A DNA stretch of 64,000 nt from Siphonodentalium dalli (Eukaryota > Mollusca > Scaphopoda > Gadilida > Siphonodentaliidae): the NCBI GenBank assembly GCA_032622095.1, contig CP136065.1:208112151-208176150 (forward strand), given 5' to 3'. The notes under the pieces are model-generated. The model searched no databases. It saw only the letters and a program-made list of their open reading frames with translations, and was not told the origin of the DNA. Position 1 is the first letter of the stretch, and each line of letters starts with the position of its first letter. This document shows, piece by piece, positions 34,126-45,506 of the stretch. Made by a program: the position numbers and the translations under genes.

Positions 34126-34370
34126 TGTGCATGTCGCAAATCAGCCACCGTACATGTCTATAGCGAGCGTGCCATTCATTAGAAAACGACTTCTCGTGAG
34201 CACAAGTTAATGAAATTTCAATTGCTGGTCTCACAATCGTCGTTGTCATAGTCGACTACTCGGCGTTGTCAATTGAGTGCGATGATACCCCCCACAAATA
34301 TGGACACAGCGCCATCAATCACAGAACTGAGGTTAACATCAGTTGTGAAAAATCAACCAAAGACGTATGG

Positions 34371-36387
34371 CTTATAAAAAACCCAAACGCATATATGCTA
34401 AAACACCAAACGAGAATACAAAACTAGGCCTACGACAAGCTGAACGTGAATATAAAAGAGTCATAAATAGGGCGAAACGTGAATATGAAAGTAATTTGCA
34501 AATTCAGATGGAAAGTATACGAAACACTGATACAAGGGCATTTTGGAAAACCATTAAGGGTAATAGGGGCCATATATAGTGATACATCTCTTGACATTGA
34601 TATGCTTGTTGAACACTTCAGAAAGCTTAACTCCCAGTTACCTGATGGTACAACATTTGTTACCGAAAACAAAGTCGATTTGGATGCCACAGGTACACGC
34701 ATGTTAAACATTCCCATAACTATAACGAAGAAATATTATATTGCATTGGTAAACTTCAAAATAATAAAGCGTCTTCGGAAGATGGAATAATCAATGAATA
34801 TATTAAGGCATCAGTGCCCAAGTTATTACCAGTCTATACGCATCTCTTTAATATAATTTTCTACTCAGGATTAATACCTGACTCATGGCGCACGGGCTCA
34901 ATTATACCGATTTATAAAAATAAAGGGAAGAAAGACGACCCCTCGAATTATAGGGATATAACCATATCAAGTTGTCTTGGGAAATTATTCACATCAATTT
35001 TGAACAGACGGTTAACTAATTTTTCTGATTCTTGCGGAGTTATACATGAAAATCAAAGTGGCTTTAGGAAATGTTACTCAACCGTGGATAATGTGTTTGT
35101 GATACAGACGCTTATGGATCTTTATAAATTTAAGAAAAAGAAATTGTTTTGTGCCTTCATTGATTTTGAAAAGGCCTTTGATACTGTCCGTATAGATTAT
35201 TTATGGTATAAATTAGCATTAAATAATATAGGTGGCAAGATGTACAACATCATTGTTGACATGTACAAGGATATTAAATCTAGGGTAGTATGTAATGGAG
35301 AAATATCAGACCCCTTCCCCTCTATGATTGGTTTGAAACAGGGTGACAATTTATCCCCTTTTCTTTTTTGTCTCTATGTTAACGACCTTACAGATTTTCT
35401 CGCCAGCACGGATATAGTGGGAGTGGAGTCGATATCGCGTGAATGCAAGGATAGACTAGACAGATATATGAAATTATTCATAATTGTATATGCAGACGAC
35501 ACGGTGTTATTCTCCGATTCCGCTGATGATCTGCATCGTCAGTTGAGTTACTTTGAGGACTATTGTTCGACTTGGGCCCTTAGAGTCAACGTGGCAAAAA
35601 CTAAAATAATTTGCTTTTTCAAGGGTAGGTAATTACCCAGACATTTACTGTTTAGGCTCAACGGTAAGGAAATCGAAGTGGTGAAAACATTTTCTTACCT
35701 GGGTATTTTGTTTAGCCGATCTGGTTCATTCACGATAACCAAGAAAGACTTATCAATGAAAGCTAAGAAAGCCATGAATGAAATTATAAAAATCGCGCGT
35801 ACGCATAAGCTAACAATATCAACACAGTTAAAACTCTTTGACACCTTAGTCGCACCAATCCTATTTTACGGGTGTGAGGTTTGGGGTGTGCATGGGTGAC
35901 AATTCTATCATTGAGGGAATACATCTGAAATTTGGCAAAATGGTCTTGGGATTAAAAACATCAATACCTTCTTATATGGTATATGGGGAGCTTGTGAGGT
36001 ATCCAATGCATATTGATATCAACTTAAAAATTATGAAATTTCTGGACTAAGCTTGTCACAAATTCAGAAAATCAGTTGAGTGGAAAAATTTATAAACTTG
36101 CCTTATCCATGGCCGATGAAACATCATTTGCGTCCCCATGGTTTAAATCGATAAAACAAATTCTAAATGAAGCAGGCATGTCTTTTATTTGGAGCATTCA
36201 GAATCGCGGAATCGACGAGAAACGATTAATAAAGGATTTGAAAAATAAAATGAGGGATCAGTTCGTTCAGAACTGGCATTCATCGATGACATCATCTTGT
36301 AAAGGCAATACTTATAAATCTTTCAAACACTGTTTCTGTGAAGAATCATATATTTTTCACGGATCAGATACTAATATACACTGTTAA
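34371..36387 (+). pseudogene. Non-LTR retrotransposon ORF2 remnant, unit II
   Basis: Duplicate of the unit I LINE without the MITE. The linker (AYKKPKRIYAKTPNE) is followed by reverse transcriptase with FIDFEKAFDTV, GLKQGDNLSPFLF and YADDTVLF (35489), then the C-terminal region to 36387. It shares the frameshift of unit I. In addition a 3-bp in-frame insertion (ggtaggTAAttaccc at 35627-35635) creates a TAA after FFKGR. An 8-bp insertion (ataaactt near 36092) also distinguishes it. The junction supplies an ATG directly before the linker (ATG GCT TAT AAA), which is accidental. Inactive. Confidence 0.9.
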
Positions 36388-36398
36388 AAAAATTCCGT

Positions 36399-37027
36399 TT
36401 TCAAACGGTACAATGATCCGGAAAATTGCTGTCGGCTCATAGTCCCGTGAAGTTACTGAACATTGTACCATCGCCTATACGGTGCTATGTCCCGTATGGT
36501 AATGGTACATTGTTCCGTAAGTTTAGGGTACTATATCCCATACAAGTACGGTACAATGATCTGTAAGATTACGGAACTATGTCCCATACAGGTAACAAAC
36601 AATGATATGTACAGGTACAGCACATTGTTACTTGATGATACGGCACATGCAATGTTACTTAGGTTGACGGTACATTGTTTCATAAGATTACGGTACTATG
36701 TACCATACAAGTACGAAACAATGATCTGTACAGTTACAGCACATTGTTACTTAAGGATACAGCACAATGTTACTTAGGTTGATGGCACATTGTTTTGTAT
36801 GATTACGGTACTATGTACCATACAAGTACGAAACAATGATCTGTACAGTTACAGCACAATGTTACTTAGATTGATGGGGCAATATTCTGTATAGATATGG
36901 CACTATGTTCCATAATATTAAGGCACAATGTCCTGTAAAGACATGTAACAAACTTTTGTAAGATAACAGCGCAATGTCCCATGAAGTTATGAAGAATGTT
37001 CCATAGGCAGATAGCTTTATGTTCTGG
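36399..37027. repeat. Degenerate ~23-bp tandem repeat (unit II)
   Basis: As at 29640-30240 but about 28 bp longer, consistent with gain or loss of roughly one unit after the duplication. Confidence 0.85.
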
Positions 37028-37349
37028 TTTGGAAACGACAATAGAGAGGATATGATTTCCCAATTTGACTGCGAATTATTTGTTTATAATTTAGTGTAAT
37101 ATAACTTCTGTAATATAATGTAACAATGATTCAGAAAAATATGATTGAAAATAACTATACTGGACAAGAACATCCAACTTCAAACTTCAGGTGCTATCAG
37201 ATGGCAGTTGGTATCTGATTTCAGTCAAACTGTTATGAATTAACTTCTTTGGCAGTCATAAGAATTACTGATGTAAACTGTCAATGAACTGACCATAATT
37301 ATCTTAAAGGGACCATAGGCCTTTGCATTGGGTAAAATAAGATAATACT

Positions 37350-38440
37350 TTGAGCTTACATTTGAAGAAAATCTGATATACCCCTAATTTCAATGCCAAA
37401 ATGTGGTCAAATTCAAAGTCGAAAAATTGTCATAACTCATTTAAAAATAATTAGACAGAACCTATATTCAAACGTGGTCTGTAGTTTTAGCTGGAAATAC
37501 ATATACCACCTTTGGTTCAGCTCAAATAATCAAAACTGGAGTTATCGGTCGGAAACCAAAATGTTATGAAATTGGTCAAATTCTAAGTTGAAAAAGGGCC
37601 GTAACTCATGTAAAAATAATTGGACGAAACCCATATTCGAACTTTGGCCTGTATCTTTAGCTAGGAAATACACATACCAACTTTGGTTCATATCAAATAT
37701 TCCAAACTGGAGTTATCGATCGGAAACCAAAAATGTTGACGGACGGACGGACTGATAACATAATACGACCTTTTTTCAAAAAGGGCATATCAAAATTGGA
37801 TTCTGGGAACAACCAATTCAATCAAACTGCTTCCAACTATGTTAACTATTTCTGAATCACACAATATCTGCGCAAAATTAATCGGATGTGTTTTCAAATA
37901 ACTAATTGGCACACATAATTAATTGCACGTAGCCCAGATTCAAACTGGCCCCAGATTCTCAAATTATAAGTTGACAAGGACCATGACAGCAGTAACAAAT
38001 TGGCGGATCGAACATAAACCCGAACTTGATTTGTATTTTTATATGAGTAATCATATTCCAAATTTGAAAATATTCAAAGTTATCACTCGGTGGATGCAAC
38101 CCAAATTCAAACTTTAACTATAATTTGATATGAGTATTCCATAACATAAATTTGAAAACAATCATATAACTAAAACAAAATCTATCACCCATCAACCAAA
38201 ATAACGGACAATTTCTAAGTCAACAAGGACCGCAACCCCAGAAAAAATTGGCGGAAAGAAAAAAAAGACTTCGAACGTGAATTGTATTTCCATGTGAGTA
38301 ATCCATATACCCAATTTGAAAAAAAAATCAGATAAGTAAAACTGAAGTTATCATCTGGAAACCATATGGGATGAACGGATGGACAGATGGACACCACTGA
38401 TTTCTAATGTCCACCCAAATTTTTTTTCGGGGGACAAATC
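37350..38440. repeat. Degenerate ~165-170-bp repeats (unit II)
   Basis: Duplicate of 30560-31650 with isolated substitutions. Confidence 0.7.
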
Positions 38441-39009
38441 AATGTCACTAAATTTGTCGAACTTGAAAATACATTGGCAAAAATTAAACCAACAACCTTG
38501 AATTAAAGGCCCCATTGCCATATTTATCCAACCCCTGAAATCTTCTTTGTATCATCAGATCTTTAGATACCTGGATTGAATTTTATAATTCAAGTTGAAA
38601 ATGACCAGTTCTATTACAAACATCAAATTCAAGTTTGATTTGATTCAGTTATCCCTCTGGGACTATTTACTTGATATCAATTCATTCAATTGAAGGGATG
38701 TTCACTTTATTAGTGCAACAAGCAGCCTTCAATGAGAACCCACATTGTATCTCTGCCTGTCATCTGCTTATTTAATCCCAGCGATGAGAAATATACAAAT
38801 CCAATAAATACTTTCAGAACTGAATTCCAGATTCCATTCCGTAGTCACAGGTGCAACAGAGGTCATCAACTTATTCCCCAAAATGGAAGGAGAAGGCCAA
38901 ATCTCTAACAGAGAACATGGTCTACTCTATAACATATCTTACTTGTCCACAATACAAAACGAACATGGATAAGGTCTGATTTATAACATAGTCATCCACA
39001 CTTAGTGTG

Positions 39010-39145
39010 TTAGTCATCCCATTGAACACTCAGTGAACACTGTCCCAGATCATTAGAGAATTTCAGGAGCTTTGGATGTGTTGTGGTCTTCTTTCTCTTC
39101 CCTGCTCGTTTGTTCCCCCTCTCTGGACTGATTCCAAAAATTGAC
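39010..39145 (-). CDS. Candidate terminal exon of a host gene (unit II copy)
   Basis: Identical to the exon at 32220-32355, including splice acceptor and stop. If the exon is real, one of the two copies is probably unused or gives an alternative 3' end, because no other exon was detected inside the duplicated unit. Function not recognised. Confidence 0.35.
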
Positions 39146-40107
39146 CTGCAAATATTAAATATAATATAAGATACATAAGCAATCAAAATTAATATGTGTT
39201 TTATCAGTGTTTTATGGGCATTTCGTTCGAAAAACCAAACTTGATTAAAACACCTGTCCAGATCAAGGTTTTAAAGATGCATAATTGGATTTAACACCCC
39301 TAAATTACTATTTCTTCGGCTTCCGGGGTAAAAATATTTGAGACGAGGAACCCCAACCCTCAAAGAGTTATCAGATTTCAATTTGTTAAATCTGTTAAAT
39401 CAGGGTGTCATGGATCAGTGTCGATAACAAATTATTTTTAGAACATAATACGATGAAAAGTTAAAGACATATTATGGACTTGTTTCGAGTGTGTGAAACT
39501 GATTAATTGGTACTCGGGCACTATGCCAACTGGGAGAATGTAGCATTCTAATAACTGTTACATCGCCCAAAAACTCAAAGAAATCGACCATACAACTCCA
39601 TAGAAAATACCATCTGAACTACGCTCAATTGTAAATATTTACATCTCAATTCGGGATGCAACAATCGCTGATAAACTAACGAAACTGACGTTGCTATCAA
39701 TACTCATTGCATTTAATAAATATATGAGACTGACGGTGTGTTGTAAATTTGAATCTATATTTGAGCAAGGTTATTCCCCATTTCTATTTGACCACCCAAC
39801 CAGAGTGTTTCACATGACTTTAAGTAAGCAACAAAAATTAAGATATCTTGTGATAGTAGCTGTGGATACTTATTTATGAATAAGTAATCATGTTTATTCA
39901 TGCAAATAGACATATTATAACACACCATGCTGGTTACACATTTAAATAGATGTTTGTTTACACACATGTGTGACGACACATGTTTGAGAATTCCAATTTG
40001 AATTAGGCATCATAATCGCTGATATCGTACTTGGTGTTGAGTATTTATTGGCAATAAACTGATTTGGACAACACTGGTGGTGAGTGGATGATGCAGGGAT
40101 GATTTAA

Positions 40108-40658
40108 CCCTTCCATGACAGGTGCAGCGCTGGTGCATCATTAAAGGTAATTTGGCACTGTATTCTCTTATATGTGAGTCTCCCATAGGGAACCACGCAT
40201 ATGTAAGAGAATGAACTTGCTTACAAGGTAAATATTGTTAGGACATTGTATTCTCATATATATGCAAGACTAAAAATGTGTTTATGTCAGCTAAGGCCAA
40301 TACAAATAAATTGGTAGATTTACATCCAACTTTTTCAGAAAACTGGGGTGGGAGGGCGAATTTTATTTTTTATATTTTATTCTTCCTAACATAAATGGTC
40401 ATGGAGAGTAATAGACGGGAGCTTCCTGATTTTTTCGAAAACCCTGTGCCAATGCATTCTCTTATATATGCGAGTCGCCCATAGGGCGCCTCGCATATAT
40501 AAGAGAATGCATTGGCCTAACAATATTTACCTTGATCTTGTAAGCCAGTGCATTCTCTTATATATGCGAGGCTCCCTTTGGGAGACTCGCATATATAAGA
40601 GAATGCACTGGCACATGGTCTGTAATGCTGCACCAACACAGCTCCCATCATGAAAGTG
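40108..40658. mobile_element. TTAA-flanked nested-palindrome MITE (unit II)
   Basis: Duplicate of 33318-33868 with TTAA at 40104-40107 and 40659-40662. Hairpins lie at 40448-40516 and 40544-40612. Confidence 0.85.
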
Positions 40659-40700
40659 TTAAGGCATGAGAACAAAATTTGCATAAAAGATATGCAAATA

Positions 40701-40945
40701 AATCTCGAGATAATTAAGTCGAGATCTCGAGATAATATGTCGAGATCTCGAGATAATTAAGTCGAGATCTTGAGATAATATGTCGAGATCTCGAGTTATT
40801 ATGTCGAGATCTCGAGATAATTAAGTCGAGATCTCGAGATCTCGAGATAATTAAGTCGAGATCTCGAGATCTCGAGATAATATGTCGAGATCTCGAGTTA
40901 TTATCTCGAGATAATTAAGTCGAGATATCGAGATAATATATGTTG
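40701..40945. repeat. TCGAGATCTCGA minisatellite (unit II)
   Basis: Same units as 33911-34125 but about 30 bp longer, including two extra gatctcgagatctcgagata junctions. Confidence 0.95.
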
Positions 40946-41199
40946 TGTGCATGTCGCAAATCAGCCACCGTACATGTCTATAGCGAGCGTGCCATTCATT
41001 AGAAAACGACTTCTCGTGAGCACAAGTTAATGAAATTTCAATTGCTGGTCTCACAATCGTCGTTGTCATAGTCGACTACTCGGCGTTGTCAATTGAGTGC
41101 GATGATACGCCCCACAAATATGGACACAGCGCCATCAATCACAGAACTGAGGTTAACATCAGTTGTGAAAAATCAACCAAAGACGTATGGCTATGTTAT

Positions 41200-41480
41200 T
41201 ATTTGGTTTCCACTCAATTTTATAGGACATTATATATATTTTCTCAACTCAACTCAACTCAAAAGACGAATTTCACACAGTGATGTGTGTAAATCCAAAA
41301 CAACTGGTCTATTTGTGTCAAAGATTATGTATTGTTGTGCTAACTGTCTAGTGCTGAACTCTCTACCGATTATCGAATCAAAGATTGCCGTACCTAATAG
41401 AAATATAATATGTGGTACATAACTGTCTATATTTCTGGAATTATTCATTTCTTAATGTTTTTTTCGTGTTTATCGCATCA
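41200..41480. other. Flank of the duplication with (CTCAA)n
   Basis: A short pentanucleotide run (ctcaactcaactcaactcaa) lies at 41244-41263. Nothing else is recognised. Confidence 0.6.
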
Positions 41481-41582
41481 GCCTGGTCGCAGAATCGTTA
41501 AATTGCCGCAGCACCGTGGTTGTCAAGCCGCAGAATCGTGGAATTGGTCGTAGAATCGTCGAAACGATTGTGCCGTGTGACC
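41480..41582 (+). repeat. Inverted partner of 25600-25697
   Basis: Contains gcagaatcgttaaattgccg, cagcaccgtggttgtcaagc, cgcagaatcgtggaattggt and gaaacgattgtgccgtgtga. Complementary in order to the block at 25600-25697. Confidence 0.85.
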
Positions 41583-42449
41583 ACGGAAGTAAATAAATGT
41601 ACGCAATAGGGTCAACCTACTTGATGAGGAAATTGTGAACTATCGTCAATAGAAGCTCTCCGGAGACCACGTTTTTGCGACAACAAAGGTTTCAGCTCAC
41701 GTGCGGTAAAATAACTGACGTAATCAACAGGGATCGCTTATTATTTCTGTCTGTCAGCATGTTGTAACAGGATAGACATTGTGTCTGGTGACAGATTCGA
41801 ATAGCATTTTTTTCTTTGAACCACTCAAACTGTTTAGGCCTGTTACGGACCGTAGCACAGCGTAATGTCTTATGGTTATTTTAATTCGAATGTGTGTACA
41901 ATTGGAGCATACCTTGTCCTGGGACAACAGATACAAGTTAAATAATTAAACTGGTGACACGCATTTTCGCTCAAATTCCACTATAAAACCATTCCCAGCA
42001 AGCACCCATTGCATGTAATGGTCTTGTTTTTTATGCTTATGTAGTGCCACTGATGGTAATACACAATACGTAATGCTCGTTGTTACAGTATATCGCTTTG
42101 TTTAGAAATGAGGTCGAGAACCCCACTTTGGGACGAAATTTTATATTGACTTATAGCGCCTGCTATCTTGAATATTCCTTGTGAAAGAAAAGCTTGGGGC
42201 AAGATGACATGAATACACATTTATTCACATCTTAATTGAATATTAATGAACTACACACAATATATAATTCTTTAAAGACCTCTGAATTTGGCATGAGAAC
42301 CTTCTATGCACTTTTGATCCGATAATCTAGATTTTCTTAACGCCTCGTTCAGTTGTGACAAAATGTCTTAAACCATGTAACATTACCCCCGCATTACTAT
42401 TAAATATTGTACTGTGCATCCAAATTCCAAAACACGCTCTGACACTTTT
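41583..42449. other. Non-coding stretch, nothing recognised
   Basis: No repeats, no motif-bearing frames and no splice-flanked exons were seen. Confidence 0.45.
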
Positions 42450-43429
42450 AGCTCAACTTACTTTGTAAGTTTGAGCTATTGCCATGGTTTGGCGTCCGTG
42501 TGTACCTGTGTACGTATGTCCGTCGACAATTTCCTTTGGCGCGGGCTACAGGTCATACCTGTGTTCTGATCTTTATGAAATTTGTCATGAATGTTGACAT
42601 TGACATGTAGATGGGAACGAGTCATTTTGGTGTCATTCGGCCAAAAAACATGGCTGCTGGCAGCCATCTTGGATTTCAAAATTCAATCCATTGGCGCGGG
42701 CTACAGGTCGTACTGTTCGTCTGATCATCATGAAATTTGTCATGTATGTTAATATTGACATGTAGATGGGAACGAGTGATTTTGGGGTCGTTCGCCCAAA
42801 AAACATGGCCGCCAGCAGCCATCTTGGATTTTACTCTTTGCATGACTAAATCCTTTGGCGCGGGCTACAGGTTGTAGCTTTGGTCGGAACTTCATGAAAT
42901 TTTTCATGGATGTTAACAATGACATGTAGATGGGAACGAGTCATTTTGGTGTCGTTCGGCCGAAAAACATGGCCGTCAGCAGCCATCTTGGATTTTACTC
43001 TTTACATGACTAAATCCTTTGGCGCGGGCTACAGGTCGTACCTTTTGTCTGTTTTGTCTGATGTTTATGAAATTTGTCATGAACGTTGCCATTGACATGT
43101 AGATGGGAACGAGTCATTTTGGGGTCGTTTGGCAAAAAAACATGGCTGCTGGCAGCCATCTTTGATTTCAAAATTCAATCCACTGGCGCGGGCTACAGGT
43201 CGTACTGTTCATCTGATTATCATGAAATTTGTCATGGATGTTAATATTGACATGTAGATGGGAACGAGTGATTTTGGGGTCGTTCGGCCAAAAAACATGG
43301 CCGCCAGCAGCCATCTTGGATTTTACTCTTTGCATGACTAAATCCTTTGGCGCGGGCTACAGGTTGTTGCTTTGGTCGGAACTTCATGAAATTTTTCATG
43401 GATGTTAACAATGACATGTAGATGGGAGC
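42450..43429 (+). repeat. ~164-bp tandem array, first block
   Basis: It begins with a 28-bp palindrome (agctcaactta...taagtttgagct, 42450-42477), then ggcgtccgtgtgtacc. Units follow at about 42538, 42693, 42857, 43020, 43184 and 43351. Each unit reads ggcgcgggctacaggtcgta, tcatgaaatttgtcatg, gacatgtagatgggaacgag, tcattttggggtcgttcggc and ccgccagcagccatcttgga. Divergence between units is ~5-15%. Confidence 0.93.
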
Positions 43430-44261
43430 TGTATGAGAATTAACCATTTCATCCGTAGTTAGAACATAATTCTTAAGCTGCCAATCAGAATTAATGAGGT
43501 GTGCTGTGACAGTCTGGTAACTGGTAGTTGCCCGCGATGTCCAGCTATCGGTTGTCAGAGCTAAATACTGTGCGTTATCAATGTCATTTTAAACAGAAGC
43601 CTTTGTTTCTTTATACAGATCGGGGATAACTGTGTTTGATATATGTGTTCGCCCTGGAATGTCATAGCGAGGTTCAATTGTCCTCAGAAGATTTACAAAT
43701 CCTGGGTCTGTGACTACTTGATACGGACGCATGTCCTTGGCAATAAACTGTCCGATGGCTTTTGTTATTCGGCTATATCTGTCTGACGATTTTCTTAATT
43801 TGGACACGAATACCTCTGGTATGCTCAGCTGCCCCTTCGTTGTCTGTTTTCTTTGGCAGCATCAATTTCCGCTACGTCAATAGAGTGTTTCCTCTTCAAA
43901 TGGGCCCGCATATTCGTTGTCACTCCCGATTTGTAACACACTGTTTCTTTGCATAATCTGCAAATTGTCCGCGACATATCCGGCTGTTTTTCTTTTATTT
44001 TTATAAAACCGAAATAGTCCCACACTTTCGATTTTTTTATTGATTTTATTTGATTGAATGATAGACATTTCAGCAGACATTTTGATGCCGCACACTGACC
44101 GCAGATAGTAAAACAACGCGCATTACCATTGGTTTATCGAGTGTGACCTTTGAGCTTTTGACCAATCAGAGCTCTGCTCGCAAAAGATTTTCAGTGTGAC
44201 ACGTGTTTGACCCCGATAACCCGGTCGATTTTTTAAACAGGGCAGGTCATTGTTCAGTTAA
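43430..44261 (-). pseudogene. hAT transposase (ZBED-type) 5' fragment inserted in the array
   Basis: Read downward from 44025: a BED zinc finger with CRLC and MRAHLKRKH (C-x2-C...H-x4-H), preceded by VWDYFGF-like text. After a frameshift near 43820 comes ITKAIGQFIAKDMRPYQVV, PRYDIPGRTHISNTVIP and, after a stop near 43590, LALTTDSWTSRATTSYQTVT, in which the D of TTDSW fits the first catalytic acidic residue of hAT. The frame ends at HTAP (43430), where the ~164-bp array begins again, so the RNase H-like remainder and the C-terminal dimerisation domain are missing. Inverted termini and 8-bp duplications were not identified at either edge (43429, 44262). This is a truncated, inactive insertion that splits one array unit. 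Confidence 0.88.
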
Positions 44262-45150
44262 CAGGTCGTACTGTTCGTCTGATCATCATGAAATTTTTCA
44301 TGTATGTTAATATTGACATGTAGATGGGAACGAGTGATTTTGGGGTCGTTCGGCCAAAAAACATGGCCGCCAGCAGCCATCTTGGATTTTACTCTTTGCA
44401 TGACTAAATCCTTTGGCGCGGGCTACAGGTCGTACCTTTTGTCTGATGTTCATGAAATTTGTCATGAACGTTGCCATTGACATGTAGATGGGAACGAGTG
44501 ATTTTGGGGTCGTTCGGCCAAAAAACATGGCCGCCAGCAGCCATCTTGGATTTTACTCTTTGCATGACAAAATCCTTTGGCGCGGACTACAGGTCGTAGC
44601 TTTGGTCGGAACTTCATGAAATTTGTCATGGATGTTAACAATGACATGTAGATGGGAACGAGTCATTTTGGCGTCATTCGGCCGAAAAACATGGCCGCTG
44701 GTGGCCATCTTGGATTTCAAAATTCAATCCATTGGCGCGGTCTACAGGTCGTAGCTTTGGTCGGAAATTCATGAAATATGTCATGGATGTTAACAATGAC
44801 ATGTAGACGGGGAAACGAGTCATTTTGGGGTCGTTCGGCTGAAAAACATGGCCACCAGCAGCCATCTTGGATTTTACTATTTGCATGACTAAATCCTTTG
44901 GCGCGGGCTACAGGTCATAGCTTTGGTCAGATCTTCATGACATTTGTCATGGATGTTAACAATGACAGGTAGATGGGAACAAGTCATTTTGGGGTCAATT
45001 GGCCAAAAAACATGGCCACCAGCAGCCATCTTGGATTTTACTCTTTGGCACAGGTTAGACATTTCAATTAGCACCTTTCCTATTCCTCCATTTACTGTCA
45101 ACCATTAAATTATACCCCTACCTAAGTTGAGCTACAGTGTCATTGAGACT
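44262..45150 (+). repeat. ~164-bp tandem array, continuation after the hAT fragment
   Basis: Units resume within the word acaggtcgtactg at 44262 and continue near 44415, 44578, 44735 and 44899. The block ends with a characteristic tail, aagttgagctacagtgtcat (45124), also found alone at 50879. Confidence 0.92.
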
Positions 45151-45506
45151 TTCTAGCCGTCGTATTTGAGATTAGTGTACATAGAATAACATTTAAAGTT
45201 GATAAATCAAATTTATTTGGTTGGTACCCGAAACGTCCGTCCAATGAAAAATAAAAAAATCAAACAATCCAACCCCTAAATCACCGAAATCTATACTCTA
45301 ATCATCAAACTAAATAGCCCTATTGTCAAACAGACGCTGTTTCACGAAGGACAGCTAATTTGGGTGTGGTACTCCTCATACATCGAGTTTAATAACGATT
45401 TTTGTCTTTTTTTTATCAGTTTTACAGATTTATTTTCGCGGGAGGCCAGTTTGAGAACTCGAGAAGCGCTGCAGTAAATGACTCCAAAATAAAATAATTC
45501 CTTATT

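Larger units (their letters stand above)
27083..34370. repeat. Segmental tandem duplication, unit I
   Basis: 27083-34370 and 34371-41190 are direct copies of the same ~6.75-kb segment, differing by roughly 1% substitutions. The junction at 34370/34371 joins the unit's end (caaccaaagacgtatgg) straight to its start (cttataaaaaaccc). After subtracting the 540 bp of the MITE plus duplicated TTA in unit I, the offset is exactly 6748 bp. Most length differences fall in tandem repeats: about +28 bp in the 23-bp array and +30 bp in the minisatellite. Confidence 0.95.
34371..41190. repeat. Segmental tandem duplication, unit II
   Basis: Direct copy of 27083-34370 lacking the Harbinger-like MITE. At its right edge, agacgtatgg is followed by ctatgttattatttgg, presumably the original flank. 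Confidence 0.95.
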
